Shown: piece after piece, positions 1 through 8,865 of the stretch
Numbering within the stretch: the stretch's first letter is position 1
Layout of the letters: each line of letters starts with the position of its first letter
NCBI GenBank assembly: GCA_021806605.1
Contig: JAJZQY010000002.1
Span: forward strand, 61,555 to 125,554
Length of the DNA stretch: 64,000 nucleotides
Origin: Pseudomonadota bacterium
GTDB taxonomy: Bacteria > Pseudomonadota > Gammaproteobacteria > Burkholderiales > JABEVD01
Direction: 5' to 3'
Program-made: the position numbers and the translations under genes
Notes under the pieces: generated by a model
Told to the model about the DNA's origin: nothing
Seen by the model: only the letters and a program-made list of their open reading frames with translations
The model's database searches: none

Positions 1-2
1 GC

Positions 3-539
3 ATGCTGCTGGAGCGGTTGCGCCTTCCTTTCGATGTCGAATCTCCCGAGATCGACGAGGCGCCCTGCTCCGGAGAATCGCCTGAGGGCACTGCATTGCG
101 GCTTGCCAGGGAAAAAGCCCAAAAGGTCGGGGTGGCGCATCCTGATGCGCTTGTCATCGGATGCGATCAGGTTGCGGTTCTGGATGGCATGCAGATCGGC
201 AAGCCGTATACTTTTGACAATGCATTCAGGCAACTGAAAGCGATGCGCGGCAAAACGGTCGTCTTTCACAGCGCGCTTTGCTTGTATAACAGACGGGAAG
301 AACGCATCCAGTCGACCATCGTCCCCTGCTCCGTTTCATTCCGCAATTATTCCGATGCCCAGATCGAGAACTATCTGAAAATCGAAGAGCCTTATCATTG
401 CGCAGGGAGTGCAAAGTCCGAAGGATTGGGCATTGCCCTGATCACATCAATCCAAGGGGAAGATCCCACCGCGCTGATCGGGTTGCCGCTCATCGCCCTC
501 GTCGGCATGCTCGAGCGCGAGGGAATGCGGGCGATCTGA
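3..539 (+). CDS. Maf/YceF-type nucleoside triphosphate pyrophosphatase, 5'-truncated by window edge
   Basis: Maf-family cytosolic pyrophosphatase that hydrolyses non-canonical nucleotides to monophosphates. The visible 178 residues begin just inside the family's N-terminal fold: the stretch SPEIDE is conserved, followed by the catalytic-base segment [11 protein letters not shown] and GKP. The Q after the catalytic D (CDQ rather than ADT) is typical of the YceF (7-methyl-GTP) subgroup rather than the YhdE dTTP/UTP subgroup; that subtype call is from memory of the families. The normal N-terminus (a short strand plus a serine-rich phosphate loop) is missing, so the true start lies left of the window and the ATG at 3 is internal. 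A perfect 8-bp inverted repeat (GGGCGATC/GATCGCCC, 529-550) overlaps the stop codon, but no T-run follows it. Confidence 0.85.
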   Translation: MLLERLRLPFDVESPEIDEAPCSGESPEGTALRLAREKAQKVGVAHPDALVIGCDQVAVLDGMQIGKPYTFDNAFRQLKAMRGKTVVFHSALCLYNRREERIQSTIVPCSVSFRNYSDAQIENYLKIEEPYHCAGSAKSEGLGIALITSIQGEDPTALIGLPLIALVGMLEREGMRAI

Positions 540-626
540 AAAGATCGCCCGATGCGCCGCCAGGCGGCTCGGCTTCAGTTTTCTGGAGCACCTATCGAAG
601 TCGAGCCTTCCGGTGTTTTCACGGCG

Positions 627-728
627 CTATTTTCCCTTTTTCCTCGCCATAATTTCATCCAGCGAGATGAAAGACAGTATCAGGCACAACTCTAATGCGA
701 TTTCGCCGATGATTTCGTAATCGTTCAT
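627..728 (-). CDS. Small predicted membrane peptide, 33 aa
   Basis: I do not recognise this peptide. The ORF reads MNDYEIIGEIALELCLIL then SFISLDEIMARKKGK. It has one hydrophobic stretch (about residues 6-22) and a basic tail (RKKGK), as expected for a small single-span inner-membrane protein. The start is chosen because a strong Shine-Dalgarno (AAAGGAG, 736-742 on the complement) sits 7 nt before the ATG at 728. Longer in-frame extensions up to 866 lack such a site. It lies alone between maf and the mutarotase gene, antisense to neither. The call rests on the ribosome-binding site and composition only. Confidence 0.5.
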   Translation of the reverse strand: MNDYEIIGEIALELCLILSFISLDEIMARKKGK

Positions 729-893
729 GATGGTTCTCCTTTCATGATGGATTGAAGCCATCCATCGTTCAGCAATGTCCGTGCCAGAAATTACCATGCT
801 GATTTTAAAGGGAATATAAATAATGGGGCGGGAATGTCGCGTCATTTCCGGTGCATTCGAGTGCATCAGTGCATGCTTATGGTGCCTGGAGGT

Positions 894-1766
894 TCATGCG
901 AGGACCGAGTACCTGACCGAGAGTCGGTGCGATTTTCCGGGAGGGACGATGACGACATCGTCTGCCGCATTGCAGCTCTCGACGCACAGCATGTTCAGGT
1001 AGCCGTCATCTCCGAGGTCGCCCATTTTGATCGCCTTCTCCAACCAGGGATTCCACACCACGGTCGAGCGGCTCCCCTGCTTTTCCACCCGGATGACGCG
1101 ATTGTAAATCGGGTCACGAATCAGGCAATCCGACGCAGTGTCGAGATAGATCCTGTCGACCTCGGAATTCACGGTCACCGGGCCGGATTGGCGATTTTTG
1201 CCACCGTTCACCTTGTCGATATAAGCGGCTTCCTCCAGCCCCAGGATTTCGATTTTTCTTACGTCGCCCACCTCGAAATAGGTGTGCAGGGCGCATCCCA
1301 GTGTAAAAGGCTCAAGCCCTGTATTCCGGGTGATCAATTCCATTTCCAATGTCTTGCCTACCTTGACCCGGCATTCAAGTTCGGAAGGATAAGGCCAGAA
1401 TGCCTCGTTCGGAACCAGTCGCAGAGCAACTTGGGTCGCATTCATCAGGCTTTTCGTCCCGGCCACTTCCCACACGATGTTCCTGGCGAAACCGTGAGCG
1501 GGATAGGAAGATTCTTCCGGATGCGGCCCGAACCAGGGCCAGCAAATCGGGATGCCTCCCCTCACGGATTTCCCCTGCACGTATTTCGCATTTTTCGAAA
1601 GCCAGATTACCGGCTTTTCGCCGGCCGGCGCCCAGGAAAGCAACTGTGCGCCCTGCAGGGCGATTGTGGCGATTCCAGCAGAATTTTTCACCTCGATCAG
1701 CTTGAACCCGTTCTGGCCTTCCACAAAATCCACTTCGCCAAATGTTGCTTCCAGTTTTGAATCCAT
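894..1766 (-). CDS. D-hexose-6-phosphate mutarotase (YeaD-like aldose 1-epimerase family)
   Basis: Interconverts alpha and beta anomers of glucose-6-phosphate and similar hexose phosphates in the cytoplasm. The 290-residue length is normal for the YeaD group. Recognisable blocks are GAQLLSW near residue 40, VRGGIPICWPWFGPH near 70 and HGFARN near 90. The second and third hold the arginine and histidine residues that bind the sugar phosphate and catalyse anomerisation. The ATG at 1766 follows a GGGGAG Shine-Dalgarno on the complement, supporting this start. The gene is monocistronic here. The long ORF on the opposite strand (834-1760) is a shadow. Confidence 0.88.
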   Translation of the reverse strand: MDSKLEATFGEVDFVEGQNGFKLIEVKNSAGIATIALQGAQLLSWAPAGEKPVIWLSKNAKYVQGKSVRGGIPICWPWFGPHPEESSYPAHGFARNIVWEVAGTKSLMNATQVALRLVPNEAFWPYPSELECRVKVGKTLEMELITRNTGLEPFTLGCALHTYFEVGDVRKIEILGLEEAAYIDKVNGGKNRQSGPVTVNSEVDRIYLDTASDCLIRDPIYNRVIRVEKQGSRSTVVWNPWLEKAIKMGDLGDDGYLNMLCVESCNAADDVVIVPPGKSHRLSVRYSVLA

Positions 1767-1880
1767 GCCGCTCCCCTAACGTATTGGCCTGAATGATACC
1801 CTATCGCGTTTGTGGCGTCTCGGGAAAGACTAGCCTTCTGGCTTCTGTTAAAATGATTTTTCAATCAAAGGGGAAGGTCG

Positions 1881-2912
1881 TTGAGGGTGAGATACGAGCA
1901 GGGACGCGACGCTAGTGGGGAGATTCTGAGGCTGGTCATCCAGAAAATGGCCGCTCATCCCGCTTCCTTCACCCCATGGACTTACGCAGTGTGGTTCGAG
2001 CACCTTGTCGGGATCAATCCCGCCTTGTCAGATGCGCTCGAACAGTATCTGGATTCGGGGACCAGGCTCGACGATGAGGCAATCGAAAAACTCTATGCCG
2101 AGTATGTTTCGGAATGCAACTTGGATATCCACAAGATGCTCAGGCAGGATCTCCAGAAAATCCTGTGTAAGCTTGCGGGATTCACCGAAGAAACGGACAG
2201 GCAGGCCATGGGGTTCGGGGACAATCTTCAATCTTATGGTGAGAAGCTCAAGCAGAACCTCGACGAGTCCGCCCTGGGCAACCTGATCGGAGAGATGGTC
2301 GAAGATACCGAGCACATGCGCGGCAGCGTGCTGAACCTTCAGAACCAACTGGAGCACAGCAAGCAGGAAGTCGAAGAACTGCATCGCGAGCTTGAGTCTG
2401 CCAAGGGGGAGGCCATGATCGACCCCTTGACCGGAATTCTCAACCGCCGCGGATTCGAAAAGGCCGCTTCCCGGATTCTGGACGAAAGCGCTTTCTCGGG
2501 AAAGGAAACGTGTCTCCTGATGCTCGATATCGACCATTTCAAGAAAATCAATGACACCTATGGGCATCTGGTCGGCGACAAGGTGATCAGGGCGGTGGCG
2601 GAAATGCTGAAATCCAACATCAAGGGGCAGGATTCCGTGGCAAGGCTGGGGGGGGAGGAATTTGTCGTGCTGCTACCCGAGACGCCCGCTGCCGGCGCAT
2701 TTGCTGTTGCCGAGCATATCAGGAAAAGCATAGGGAACGGAAAAATCCGCCGCATCGATTCGCAGGAATCCATAGGCGCTGTCACCGTTTCCATCGGCGT
2801 TGCCAGTCTCGCCGAGAACGGAGACATCAACCAATTGCTCAATCAAGCCGACAAGGCGCTGTATGCCTCGAAAGCCCAGGGAAGAAACAGGACGACAACA
2901 TACGGCAGCTGA
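1881..2912 (+). CDS. Diguanylate cyclase with N-terminal helical domain
   Basis: Predicted to make c-di-GMP from two GTP. Residues about 1-140 are a helical region of unknown fold, followed by a coiled coil (LQNQLEHSKQEVEELHREL, about 150-172) and a GGDEF domain from about 178 (DPLTGILNRRGF). The metal and substrate residues are present: LDIDHFKKINDTYGH and the signature GGEEF at about 256-260. The inhibitory I-site (RxxD just upstream of the signature) reads KGQD, so product inhibition is probably lost. No membrane segment or signal peptide is seen, so it should be cytosolic. The start at 1881 is a TTG four bases after a GGGGAAGG; a GTG at 1887 has better spacing and may be the true start. 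It lies 105 bp upstream of another c-di-GMP gene. Confidence 0.88.
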   Translation: MRVRYEQGRDASGEILRLVIQKMAAHPASFTPWTYAVWFEHLVGINPALSDALEQYLDSGTRLDDEAIEKLYAEYVSECNLDIHKMLRQDLQKILCKLAGFTEETDRQAMGFGDNLQSYGEKLKQNLDESALGNLIGEMVEDTEHMRGSVLNLQNQLEHSKQEVEELHRELESAKGEAMIDPLTGILNRRGFEKAASRILDESAFSGKETCLLMLDIDHFKKINDTYGHLVGDKVIRAVAEMLKSNIKGQDSVARLGGEEFVVLLPETPAAGAFAVAEHIRKSIGNGKIRRIDSQESIGAVTVSIGVASLAENGDINQLLNQADKALYASKAQGRNRTTTYGS

Positions 2913-3017
2913 GCTTCGTCGAGAAAGGACAACGCCGCGCTGTGCCGGCCTACCTTCATCTGGAAAATCAGGGTGATTGGACTACTGTTGGGGTAATATC
3001 GCACGATAAAGCCTGTT

Positions 3018-6000
3018 ATGCCAGCCTTCCAGCGAACTGATCGCCATAAAATCGTTTCCCTTGCCGGCATATTCACCTGTCTGATCGGCGGCACGGTTCT
3101 CACTGGCTGGGCATTCGGACTTCCCCTGCTGACGCGCATCAACCCCGACTGGATTCCCATGGTACCGGGCACGGCACTCTGTTTCGTCTTGAGCGGATTG
3201 TCTCTGCTCGGAAGCAGGGAATCCTTGCCAGCGCGCACGCTGGTCTGGCTGACCATGCTGCTTGCCGGAGCAATGGGACTTGAGATTGCTGCCCATCGGC
3301 AATTCGCTGGCATCGATTTTCTGGCGCTGGTTTGGGGAGCGCAGTTCCGGAGCGTCGGCCACATGTCGCCACAGACCGTGATGGGATTCTTGGGATTCGG
3401 AATCGGAATGCTGTCCATTTGGCGGGCTGCTGACCAGAAGATGCGGGTGGTTGCCAGCACAATGGCTGTCCTGCTGCTTGCCATGGGGTTGACAGTTATC
3501 TTCGGATACTGGCTCAAGCTGCAGTATCTTTTCGAAACGATATATATCGAGACGGGACTGATATGGATGTCCCTGCCCACCGCCGTCGGCATGACCCTGC
3601 TGGGTGCCGGTCTGCTGTGCCTTGCGATTCGCTGCGAAGAAAGCGCCGTCGCTGTAACAGCTGAACAAAGAGCCAGGCAGATTTACCACGCCACGGTCTT
3701 CGTGGTCATCCTCACTTCTGTCGCCATCGGCCTGACCGGGATCTGGTTTCTCGAGAAAGCCATGCTGAGTCAGGCGACACTGGACATGCAGCAAAGCCTG
3801 AGTGCGAGACGCGCGCAGATCGAAGCCGCACTCGACGACCGCATAGAACGCACGACAGTGGCGAGTCAAGACCCCGAACTCCAATCGCTGGCATCTCTCT
3901 GGTTCGGCAAAGCCAAATCGACCATGAGGCGGGACACCCCGATTTCCAGCTTGCTTGCATACGGGTTCTCCGGAATCGGCCTGGAATCTGGCACCCATAG
4001 CAGAGTTGTCGCGGGGCGTCTTGTTTCGAATAAAACCGCCTTCTCCCGTCTTAACCGGGAAGAAGAAGCCTATCTCGCTTGGGACAATGGCTACTACCTG
4101 CGCGTGCTGATCCCCGTAAAACGGGGGATTCGCAGCGCCCCGGAAGGTTTCATCGTGTTCGAACAGGAACTTCGCGATGTGAATCGACTTTTCGACGAAG
4201 CCAGCCGCTGGGGAAAGACCGGCACCATGCCGATGTGCGGTCGTCTCGACCGGAGCAGACTGCTATGCTTTCCGCAGCGTGAACAGGCTGCAATGTATGT
4301 GATTCCCGACACTTTCAATGGGAAACCGCTGCCGATGACGCATGCACTCGCCGGCGAAAGCGGCGTTTTCTCGTCGATCGATTACCGGGGACGCAATGTC
4401 CTATCAGCCTATGGCCCCGTGGGGAATACAGGGCTGGGTTTGGTTCTGAAAATGGATGTCGCAGAAGTTTACGCCCCGGTCAAACGGGAACTCTTGATTG
4501 CGCTCCCCTTGATCGCCATTCTGGTTGCTCTGGGACTATGGATCACCCGTCTTCGGGGCAACCCGCTGATTCGGGACCTGGCAAATGCCCATGCTTCTGA
4601 AAGAATTGCGAGAGCCCGCTTCGAGGCGGCAAGGGAAAGCAGCCCGGATGCATTCGTGATTGGCGAGAGCATGAAAAGCGAGGATGGAGACATTGTCGAC
4701 TTCCGCTACATCTACGCCAATTCCCATGCGGCAGACATGGCCAGGCTACCCGTCGATGGCCTGATTGGGCATTCGTTGCTGGAACTTTTTCCGGAACAGC
4801 GGGATATTTTCGCCCAATACAGGAAAGTAGCCCTCACGGGAAATCCGCTGACCAACGAGTTTTCGCTGGCCAGTGATGGCGTAACCCAGTGGTATCAGCG
4901 CCAGGCGGTGGCCATGCCCGGTGGCGTTGCAGTCACCTTCAGGAACATCACGCAGGAAAAACGCCTGTTCCAGCAGCTCGAATACTCGAACCGCCTGCGT
5001 ACCGCGATCGTGGAAAATGCAGCCTATTCGATCATTTCCACCGACATCGACGGCACCATCCTCACTTTCAACAAGGCTGCAGAACGCATGCTCTGGTATG
5101 ACGCGGATGAGGTGGTCGGCAAAGCCAAGCCGCTGCTATTTCACGATGCCGATGAAATCAGGGAACGTGCTGCGGCCCTGAGCCAGGAACTCGGCTGTGC
5201 GGTGCCGCCGGATTTCGAGGTGTTCGTCGCAAAAGCCAGGAAAACTTTCCAGGAAGAACATGAATGGACCTACATTCGCAAGGACGGGTCACGCTTTCCC
5301 GTGCATCTTTCGGTGAGCGCATTGCGCGATGAGAATGGTGTAATCCAGGGATTCATCGGCATTGCTTACGACATTTCCGAGGAAATGCGGGCCAAAGAAT
5401 ACATCAGGCACATTGCCCTGCATGACGTACTGACCGGACTGCCCAATCGTGCCCTGCTTGATGACAGAATAATGGTGGCGATCGAGCAACAGCACAGAAG
5501 CAATGTCCCGTTTGCGCTGGGCATGATGGATATTGACCGTTTCAAGCATATCAACGACTCGATGGGGCATCACATCGGAGACAGACTGCTCAAAGAGTTC
5601 GTTGAACGTGTCTCTTCCTGTCTGCGGCCGACCGACACGCTTGCCAGGATGGGAGGAGACGAGTTCGTCCTGCTTCTGACCGAAACCGACGAGACTGGCG
5701 TGTCGCTCGTCGCCGGGCGCATACACAAGGCGCTGATGCAGCCGATCAATGTGGGTATCCAGCAAGTACACATTACTTCGAGCATCGGCTTCAGTATTTG
5801 CCCCCGAGACGGCCACGACATGAATGAGCTGCTGCGATGTGCCGATGTGGCGATGTATTGGGTCAAGGAGCATGGACGCAATGGATACAAGCTGTATTCG
5901 CGGGAAATGGACAGGGGTACGGCGAATCGGTTGAGCATCGAAAGGGAGCTTCATCTTGCTATTGAAAGCGGAGGATTTTCCCTGTTCTATCAACCTAAAG

Positions 6001-6728
6001 TGGATTTGAAGTCGAAAACCGTGCTGGGCGTCGAAGCTTTGCTGCGCATGCACAACGGAAGCGATCAGCCTGTGCCGCCTTCCAGCTTCATTCCCCTGGC
6101 CGAAGAAACAGGGCTCATCCTGCGGATCGGTCAATGGGTGCTGGAGGCGGCCTGTCGTGATGCAAAAAGAATGGAAAAGTTGCTGGGGGTGGCGCTCAAG
6201 GTTGCGGTCAACATATCACCGCGGCAATTCATGAACGGCGATCTGGTCATGCTGGTCAGAAATGCTCTCGGGCAGGCTAGTCTGGAAAGCGCTCAGCTGG
6301 AGTTGGAGATCACCGAAAGCGTGCTGATGGATGAAAGAAGCGATGTCGCCACTGCTCTGGAGGCGCTGCATGCGCTTGGGGTGAGAATCGCCATCGACGA
6401 TTTCGGAACCGGGTATTCGAGCCTGAGTTACCTGAAACGCTATCCGATCAGCCAGCTCAAGATCGACCAGTCCTTCGTCCGGGATGCGACAGGAGACGCG
6501 GAGAACGCGGCTTTGATCACCGCGATCATTGCCATGGGGCATAACCTGAAGATTCCCGTCATTGCAGAAGGCATTGAAACCGATGAACAGCTTTCATTTC
6601 TGGTCGAGAATCATTGCGATCAGGGGCAAGGATTTTACATCGGGCACCCGATGCCTTTCGATGCGCTGCTGCAATGGCTAGTCGACGATACTCGCTGGAC
6701 TCTGGAAAGACGACCAGCTTCCAGTTGA
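3018..6728 (+). CDS. Membrane PAS-PAS-GGDEF-EAL bifunctional c-di-GMP protein
   Basis: A 1236-residue inner-membrane signalling protein. Residues 1 to about 255 contain several hydrophobic helices resembling a MASE-type sensor. About 260-490 is a probable extracytoplasmic region bounded by a last helix (ALPLIAILVALGLWI). Two PAS domains (about 535-650 and 665-795) follow, then GGDEF (GGDEF signature 879-883) and EAL (EALLR at about 1006). The EAL catalytic set looks complete: VNISPRQF, LEITES, IAIDDFGTGYSS, KIDQSF and AEGIET. A working phosphodiesterase is therefore likely; the intact GGDEF signature leaves cyclase activity possible. The ATG at 3018 has only a weak ribosome-binding site, so the exact start is uncertain. 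The target pathway cannot be told from context, though the cellulose genes at 50-62 kb are obvious candidates. Confidence 0.9.
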   Translation: MPAFQRTDRHKIVSLAGIFTCLIGGTVLTGWAFGLPLLTRINPDWIPMVPGTALCFVLSGLSLLGSRESLPARTLVWLTMLLAGAMGLEIAAHRQFAGIDFLALVWGAQFRSVGHMSPQTVMGFLGFGIGMLSIWRAADQKMRVVASTMAVLLLAMGLTVIFGYWLKLQYLFETIYIETGLIWMSLPTAVGMTLLGAGLLCLAIRCEESAVAVTAEQRARQIYHATVFVVILTSVAIGLTGIWFLEKAMLSQATLDMQQSLSARRAQIEAALDDRIERTTVASQDPELQSLASLWFGKAKSTMRRDTPISSLLAYGFSGIGLESGTHSRVVAGRLVSNKTAFSRLNREEEAYLAWDNGYYLRVLIPVKRGIRSAPEGFIVFEQELRDVNRLFDEASRWGKTGTMPMCGRLDRSRLLCFPQREQAAMYVIPDTFNGKPLPMTHALAGESGVFSSIDYRGRNVLSAYGPVGNTGLGLVLKMDVAEVYAPVKRELLIALPLIAILVALGLWITRLRGNPLIRDLANAHASERIARARFEAARESSPDAFVIGESMKSEDGDIVDFRYIYANSHAADMARLPVDGLIGHSLLELFPEQRDIFAQYRKVALTGNPLTNEFSLASDGVTQWYQRQAVAMPGGVAVTFRNITQEKRLFQQLEYSNRLRTAIVENAAYSIISTDIDGTILTFNKAAERMLWYDADEVVGKAKPLLFHDADEIRERAAALSQELGCAVPPDFEVFVAKARKTFQEEHEWTYIRKDGSRFPVHLSVSALRDENGVIQGFIGIAYDISEEMRAKEYIRHIALHDVLTGLPNRALLDDRIMVAIEQQHRSNVPFALGMMDIDRFKHINDSMGHHIGDRLLKEFVERVSSCLRPTDTLARMGGDEFVLLLTETDETGVSLVAGRIHKALMQPINVGIQQVHITSSIGFSICPRDGHDMNELLRCADVAMYWVKEHGRNGYKLYSREMDRGTANRLSIERELHLAIESGGFSLFYQPKVDLKSKTVLGVEALLRMHNGSDQPVPPSSFIPLAEETGLILRIGQWVLEAACRDAKRMEKLLGVALKVAVNISPRQFMNGDLVMLVRNALGQASLESAQLELEITESVLMDERSDVATALEALHALGVRIAIDDFGTGYSSLSYLKRYPISQLKIDQSFVRDATGDAENAALITAIIAMGHNLKIPVIAEGIETDEQLSFLVENHCDQGQGFYIGHPMPFDALLQWLVDDTRWTLERRPASS

Positions 6729-6929
6729 TCACCTATTCCAGCAAGCACGACATCGATGCCTTACGATGTTTTTGCGCCCCCTCCCCTGTTTGCCTGAGGC
6801 GGCATCATCTCTCGCCGTCCCGAGCCACTTTCGCAGCCCCAAAATTTCGTATCTAAAACAATACGAATAATCTTCCTCTATCCTAGTGCATTGATATTAT
6901 TTTGTTATATTCCTTGAGATTCGTGCGCC

Positions 6930-7883
6930 TCATGCCAGCGCCAAGCGACTGGCTTCGCTTTGCTTGAGCGACGACGTGAACATTTCGCTTCCTGCGCAAT
7001 GGTTCAGAAAATGCTTAAGGTTGTCAGAAAGATATTTCTGCTTGTGCAGGATGATGTGGAATTTCCGAGTCAGCTTGGGCAATTCCGTATCCAGGATGAT
7101 CAATTGACCGGTTTCGAGATAATCCGCAACGGCCCATCGCGACAGGCAGCTTATTCCGAGCCCCTCGGAGGTTGCCCGCTTGATCGCTTCCGCGCCGCCG
7201 AATTCCATCCCGATGTTCAGATGGCTAAGATGCCTCAGCAATTCGTATTCCACCGTCTCGCGCGTGCCGGACCCGGATTCCCGCATCAGCCATTGCGCCT
7301 GCTGGAGCGTATCGAAATCAACCTTGCCCTTTCTGGCTATGGCATGGGTCGGGGAGGCGACGATCAGCAGTTCATCCTGAATCCAGGGAATGACTTCAAG
7401 ATTCGGCACATGGCAATGCCCTTCGATAAAGCCGGCATCGATCTCGTAATTCGCGACTGCTTCGGCGATTTTGGAACTGTTGGCAATGTCCACGCGCATG
7501 CTAGGCACCGCTTCGCATTCTCCGAATTGCTCCCTGCGGCAGCCGGCAAGCAGGGCGGGCAGAATGTAGTTGCCAATGGTCGTGCTCGCTCCCAAACGGA
7601 GTTGCGAAACCATCCCGGTCCGGGCAGTCGAAAATTGCTGTTCGAGATCGATTGCCCCTTCGATCAGGGCAAGCGCATTTGGCAGGAGCAGCCGCCCGTT
7701 GTCATTGAGCACGAGGCGCTTTCCGACTCGATCGAACAACTGGGTGTTGAGCAAGCTTTCTATGTCGTTGATGGCAGCGCTGGTTGCAGACTGTGAAAGG
7801 GGCAGACTCTTTCCCGCCTCGGTTGTGCTCGAGGTGCGCGCGACGGCGACGAAAATCTGCAACTGGCGTAACGTGATGCGCAT
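6930..7883 (-). CDS. LysR-family transcriptional regulator, YeiE-like
   Basis: 317 residues with a winged HTH at the N-terminus (LRQLQIFVAVARTSSTTEAG then LSQSATSAAINDIE) and a type-2 periplasmic-binding-like effector domain from about residue 95. The segments QLFDRVGKRLVLNDNGRLLLP, TIGNYILPALL, DAGFIEGHCH, RESGSGTRE and GLGISCLSRWAV closely match what I recall of enterobacterial YeiE, a LysR regulator linked to sulfite. It is divergent from the three-gene redox locus starting at 8070, the usual arrangement for a LysR regulator and its target. Control of that locus is inference. No effector can be named from sequence. Confidence 0.82.
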   Translation of the reverse strand: MRITLRQLQIFVAVARTSSTTEAGKSLPLSQSATSAAINDIESLLNTQLFDRVGKRLVLNDNGRLLLPNALALIEGAIDLEQQFSTARTGMVSQLRLGASTTIGNYILPALLAGCRREQFGECEAVPSMRVDIANSSKIAEAVANYEIDAGFIEGHCHVPNLEVIPWIQDELLIVASPTHAIARKGKVDFDTLQQAQWLMRESGSGTRETVEYELLRHLSHLNIGMEFGGAEAIKRATSEGLGISCLSRWAVADYLETGQLIILDTELPKLTRKFHIILHKQKYLSDNLKHFLNHCAGSEMFTSSLKQSEASRLALA

Positions 7884-7929
7884 GCTGATTCCTTCGATCT
7901 ATTTTGCCGGTCGATTATACCCGCGTAAT

Positions 7930-7960
7930 TTGTAATGCATCTATACTCATCCTGTATAAT
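7930..7960 (+). promoter_or_regulatory. Candidate promoter and LysR operator for the 8070-12011 locus
   Basis: A consensus -10 hexamer TATAAT (7955-7960) lies 19 nt after TTGTAA (7930-7935), about 110 bp before the start of the Tat-protein gene. Overlapping it is a perfect inverted repeat TATAC-N7-GTATA (7942-7958), in the size range of the dyad sites bound by LysR proteins. The spacer is 1-2 nt longer than optimal, which would fit an activator-dependent promoter. Predicted only. Confidence 0.4.
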
Positions 7961-8069
7961 TCTGGGACACCCTAAAATGGGAATGATTCAACGCCCAGGG
8001 CGGGCACAGGGCATGTCGCGAACCAGCACGGCCCGGCATTGACCATCACAACAAAGGAGAATACCGATC

Positions 8070-8855
8070 ATGGATTTGACGCGTCGAGATATGTTGGGCA
8101 TCGTGGCAAAAACTGGCCTCGCAGGCGTAGCTTTGGGAAGCGGCATTGCCCAGGCAGCGGAAGCCCCTCTTTCTTCTTTGGAGCCGGATGGCGCGAAGAC
8201 GCTGAAGGAATTGACGAAGGCTCTCGCAAAGGCGCCTCGCCGCCGGGACTTCAAGGAAGTGCCCATGATCCTGACCAAGGAAGATGAATGGGATCATGAA
8301 GCCCTGACCATCCTCATGAAGTACAAGGGCAAGGTCAAGCAGGTTTGGGACAATACGGACATCTCGGGCCCCTGGCTCAATCTCATGAGAAACTCAATGA
8401 ATGCCCAGATCTGGTCATTCAAGCATCCCGACTTCCTATGCGTTTCGGCGACCCATGGCCCCGCTCATCTGGCGCTCTACGATCAATATCTCTGGGACAA
8501 GTACCAGCTTTCCAAGCTGACCGGAGACAAATTCAAGGAAAACACCTTCCTGAAAGTGCCTGCGGCAGCGCACGCTGACCCGAAAAACTTCGAGGACGAG
8601 GAAGGCGTGTTTTCACCTGCAGATAATTCCATAGCCTCCCTACAGGCAAGGGGTGCGGTTTTTCTGGCCTGCCACAATGCGATTTTCGAGATTTCGCACA
8701 TGCTGAACAAGAAGGGCGTCAACCCTGACAAACTCAGTGTGCCGCAAATGGTTGCCGAATTCACCAATCACCTGATTCCGGGCGTGATCCTCACCCCAGG
8801 GATCGTGGCCACCTTGCCGGAACTCGGCGTGCATGGCTTCCAGTATGCGAAATAA
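8070..8855 (+). CDS. Tat-exported DsrE/F-like periplasmic protein
   Basis: A 261-residue protein starting with a twin-arginine-type signal (TRRDMLGIVAKTGLAG, cleavage likely after AQAAEA), so it is probably folded in the cytoplasm and exported by Tat. The mature part looks like the DsrE/F fold. There is an N-terminal strand VKQVWDN, a middle segment ATHGPAHLALYD, and a C-terminal block with a cysteine (GAVFLACHNAIF) and an ending of the form LGVHGFQYAK. In that family this cysteine region can carry sulfur; the assignment is by pattern only. Strong Shine-Dalgarno AAAGGAGA lies 10 nt before the ATG. It is first in a locus with an orphan binding protein and a TsdA-like cytochrome, pointing to periplasmic sulfur chemistry. 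Confidence 0.6.
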   Translation: MDLTRRDMLGIVAKTGLAGVALGSGIAQAAEAPLSSLEPDGAKTLKELTKALAKAPRRRDFKEVPMILTKEDEWDHEALTILMKYKGKVKQVWDNTDISGPWLNLMRNSMNAQIWSFKHPDFLCVSATHGPAHLALYDQYLWDKYQLSKLTGDKFKENTFLKVPAAAHADPKNFEDEEGVFSPADNSIASLQARGAVFLACHNAIFEISHMLNKKGVNPDKLSVPQMVAEFTNHLIPGVILTPGIVATLPELGVHGFQYAK

Positions 8856-8865
8856 AGGAAACCAC

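Noticed and set aside
529..550. Hairpin GGGCGATC/GATCGCCC at the maf stop as a terminator
   Set aside because: No T-run follows; it may be chance or an mRNA-stability hairpin, so it is not listed as a terminator.
834..1760. 308-codon plus-strand frame opposite the mutarotase gene
   Set aside because: Antisense of a clear YeaD-type enzyme; no motif or ribosome site.
5289..6134. 281-codon minus frame inside the GGDEF-EAL gene
   Set aside because: It covers the GGDEF/EAL catalytic motifs on the other strand and has no features of its own.
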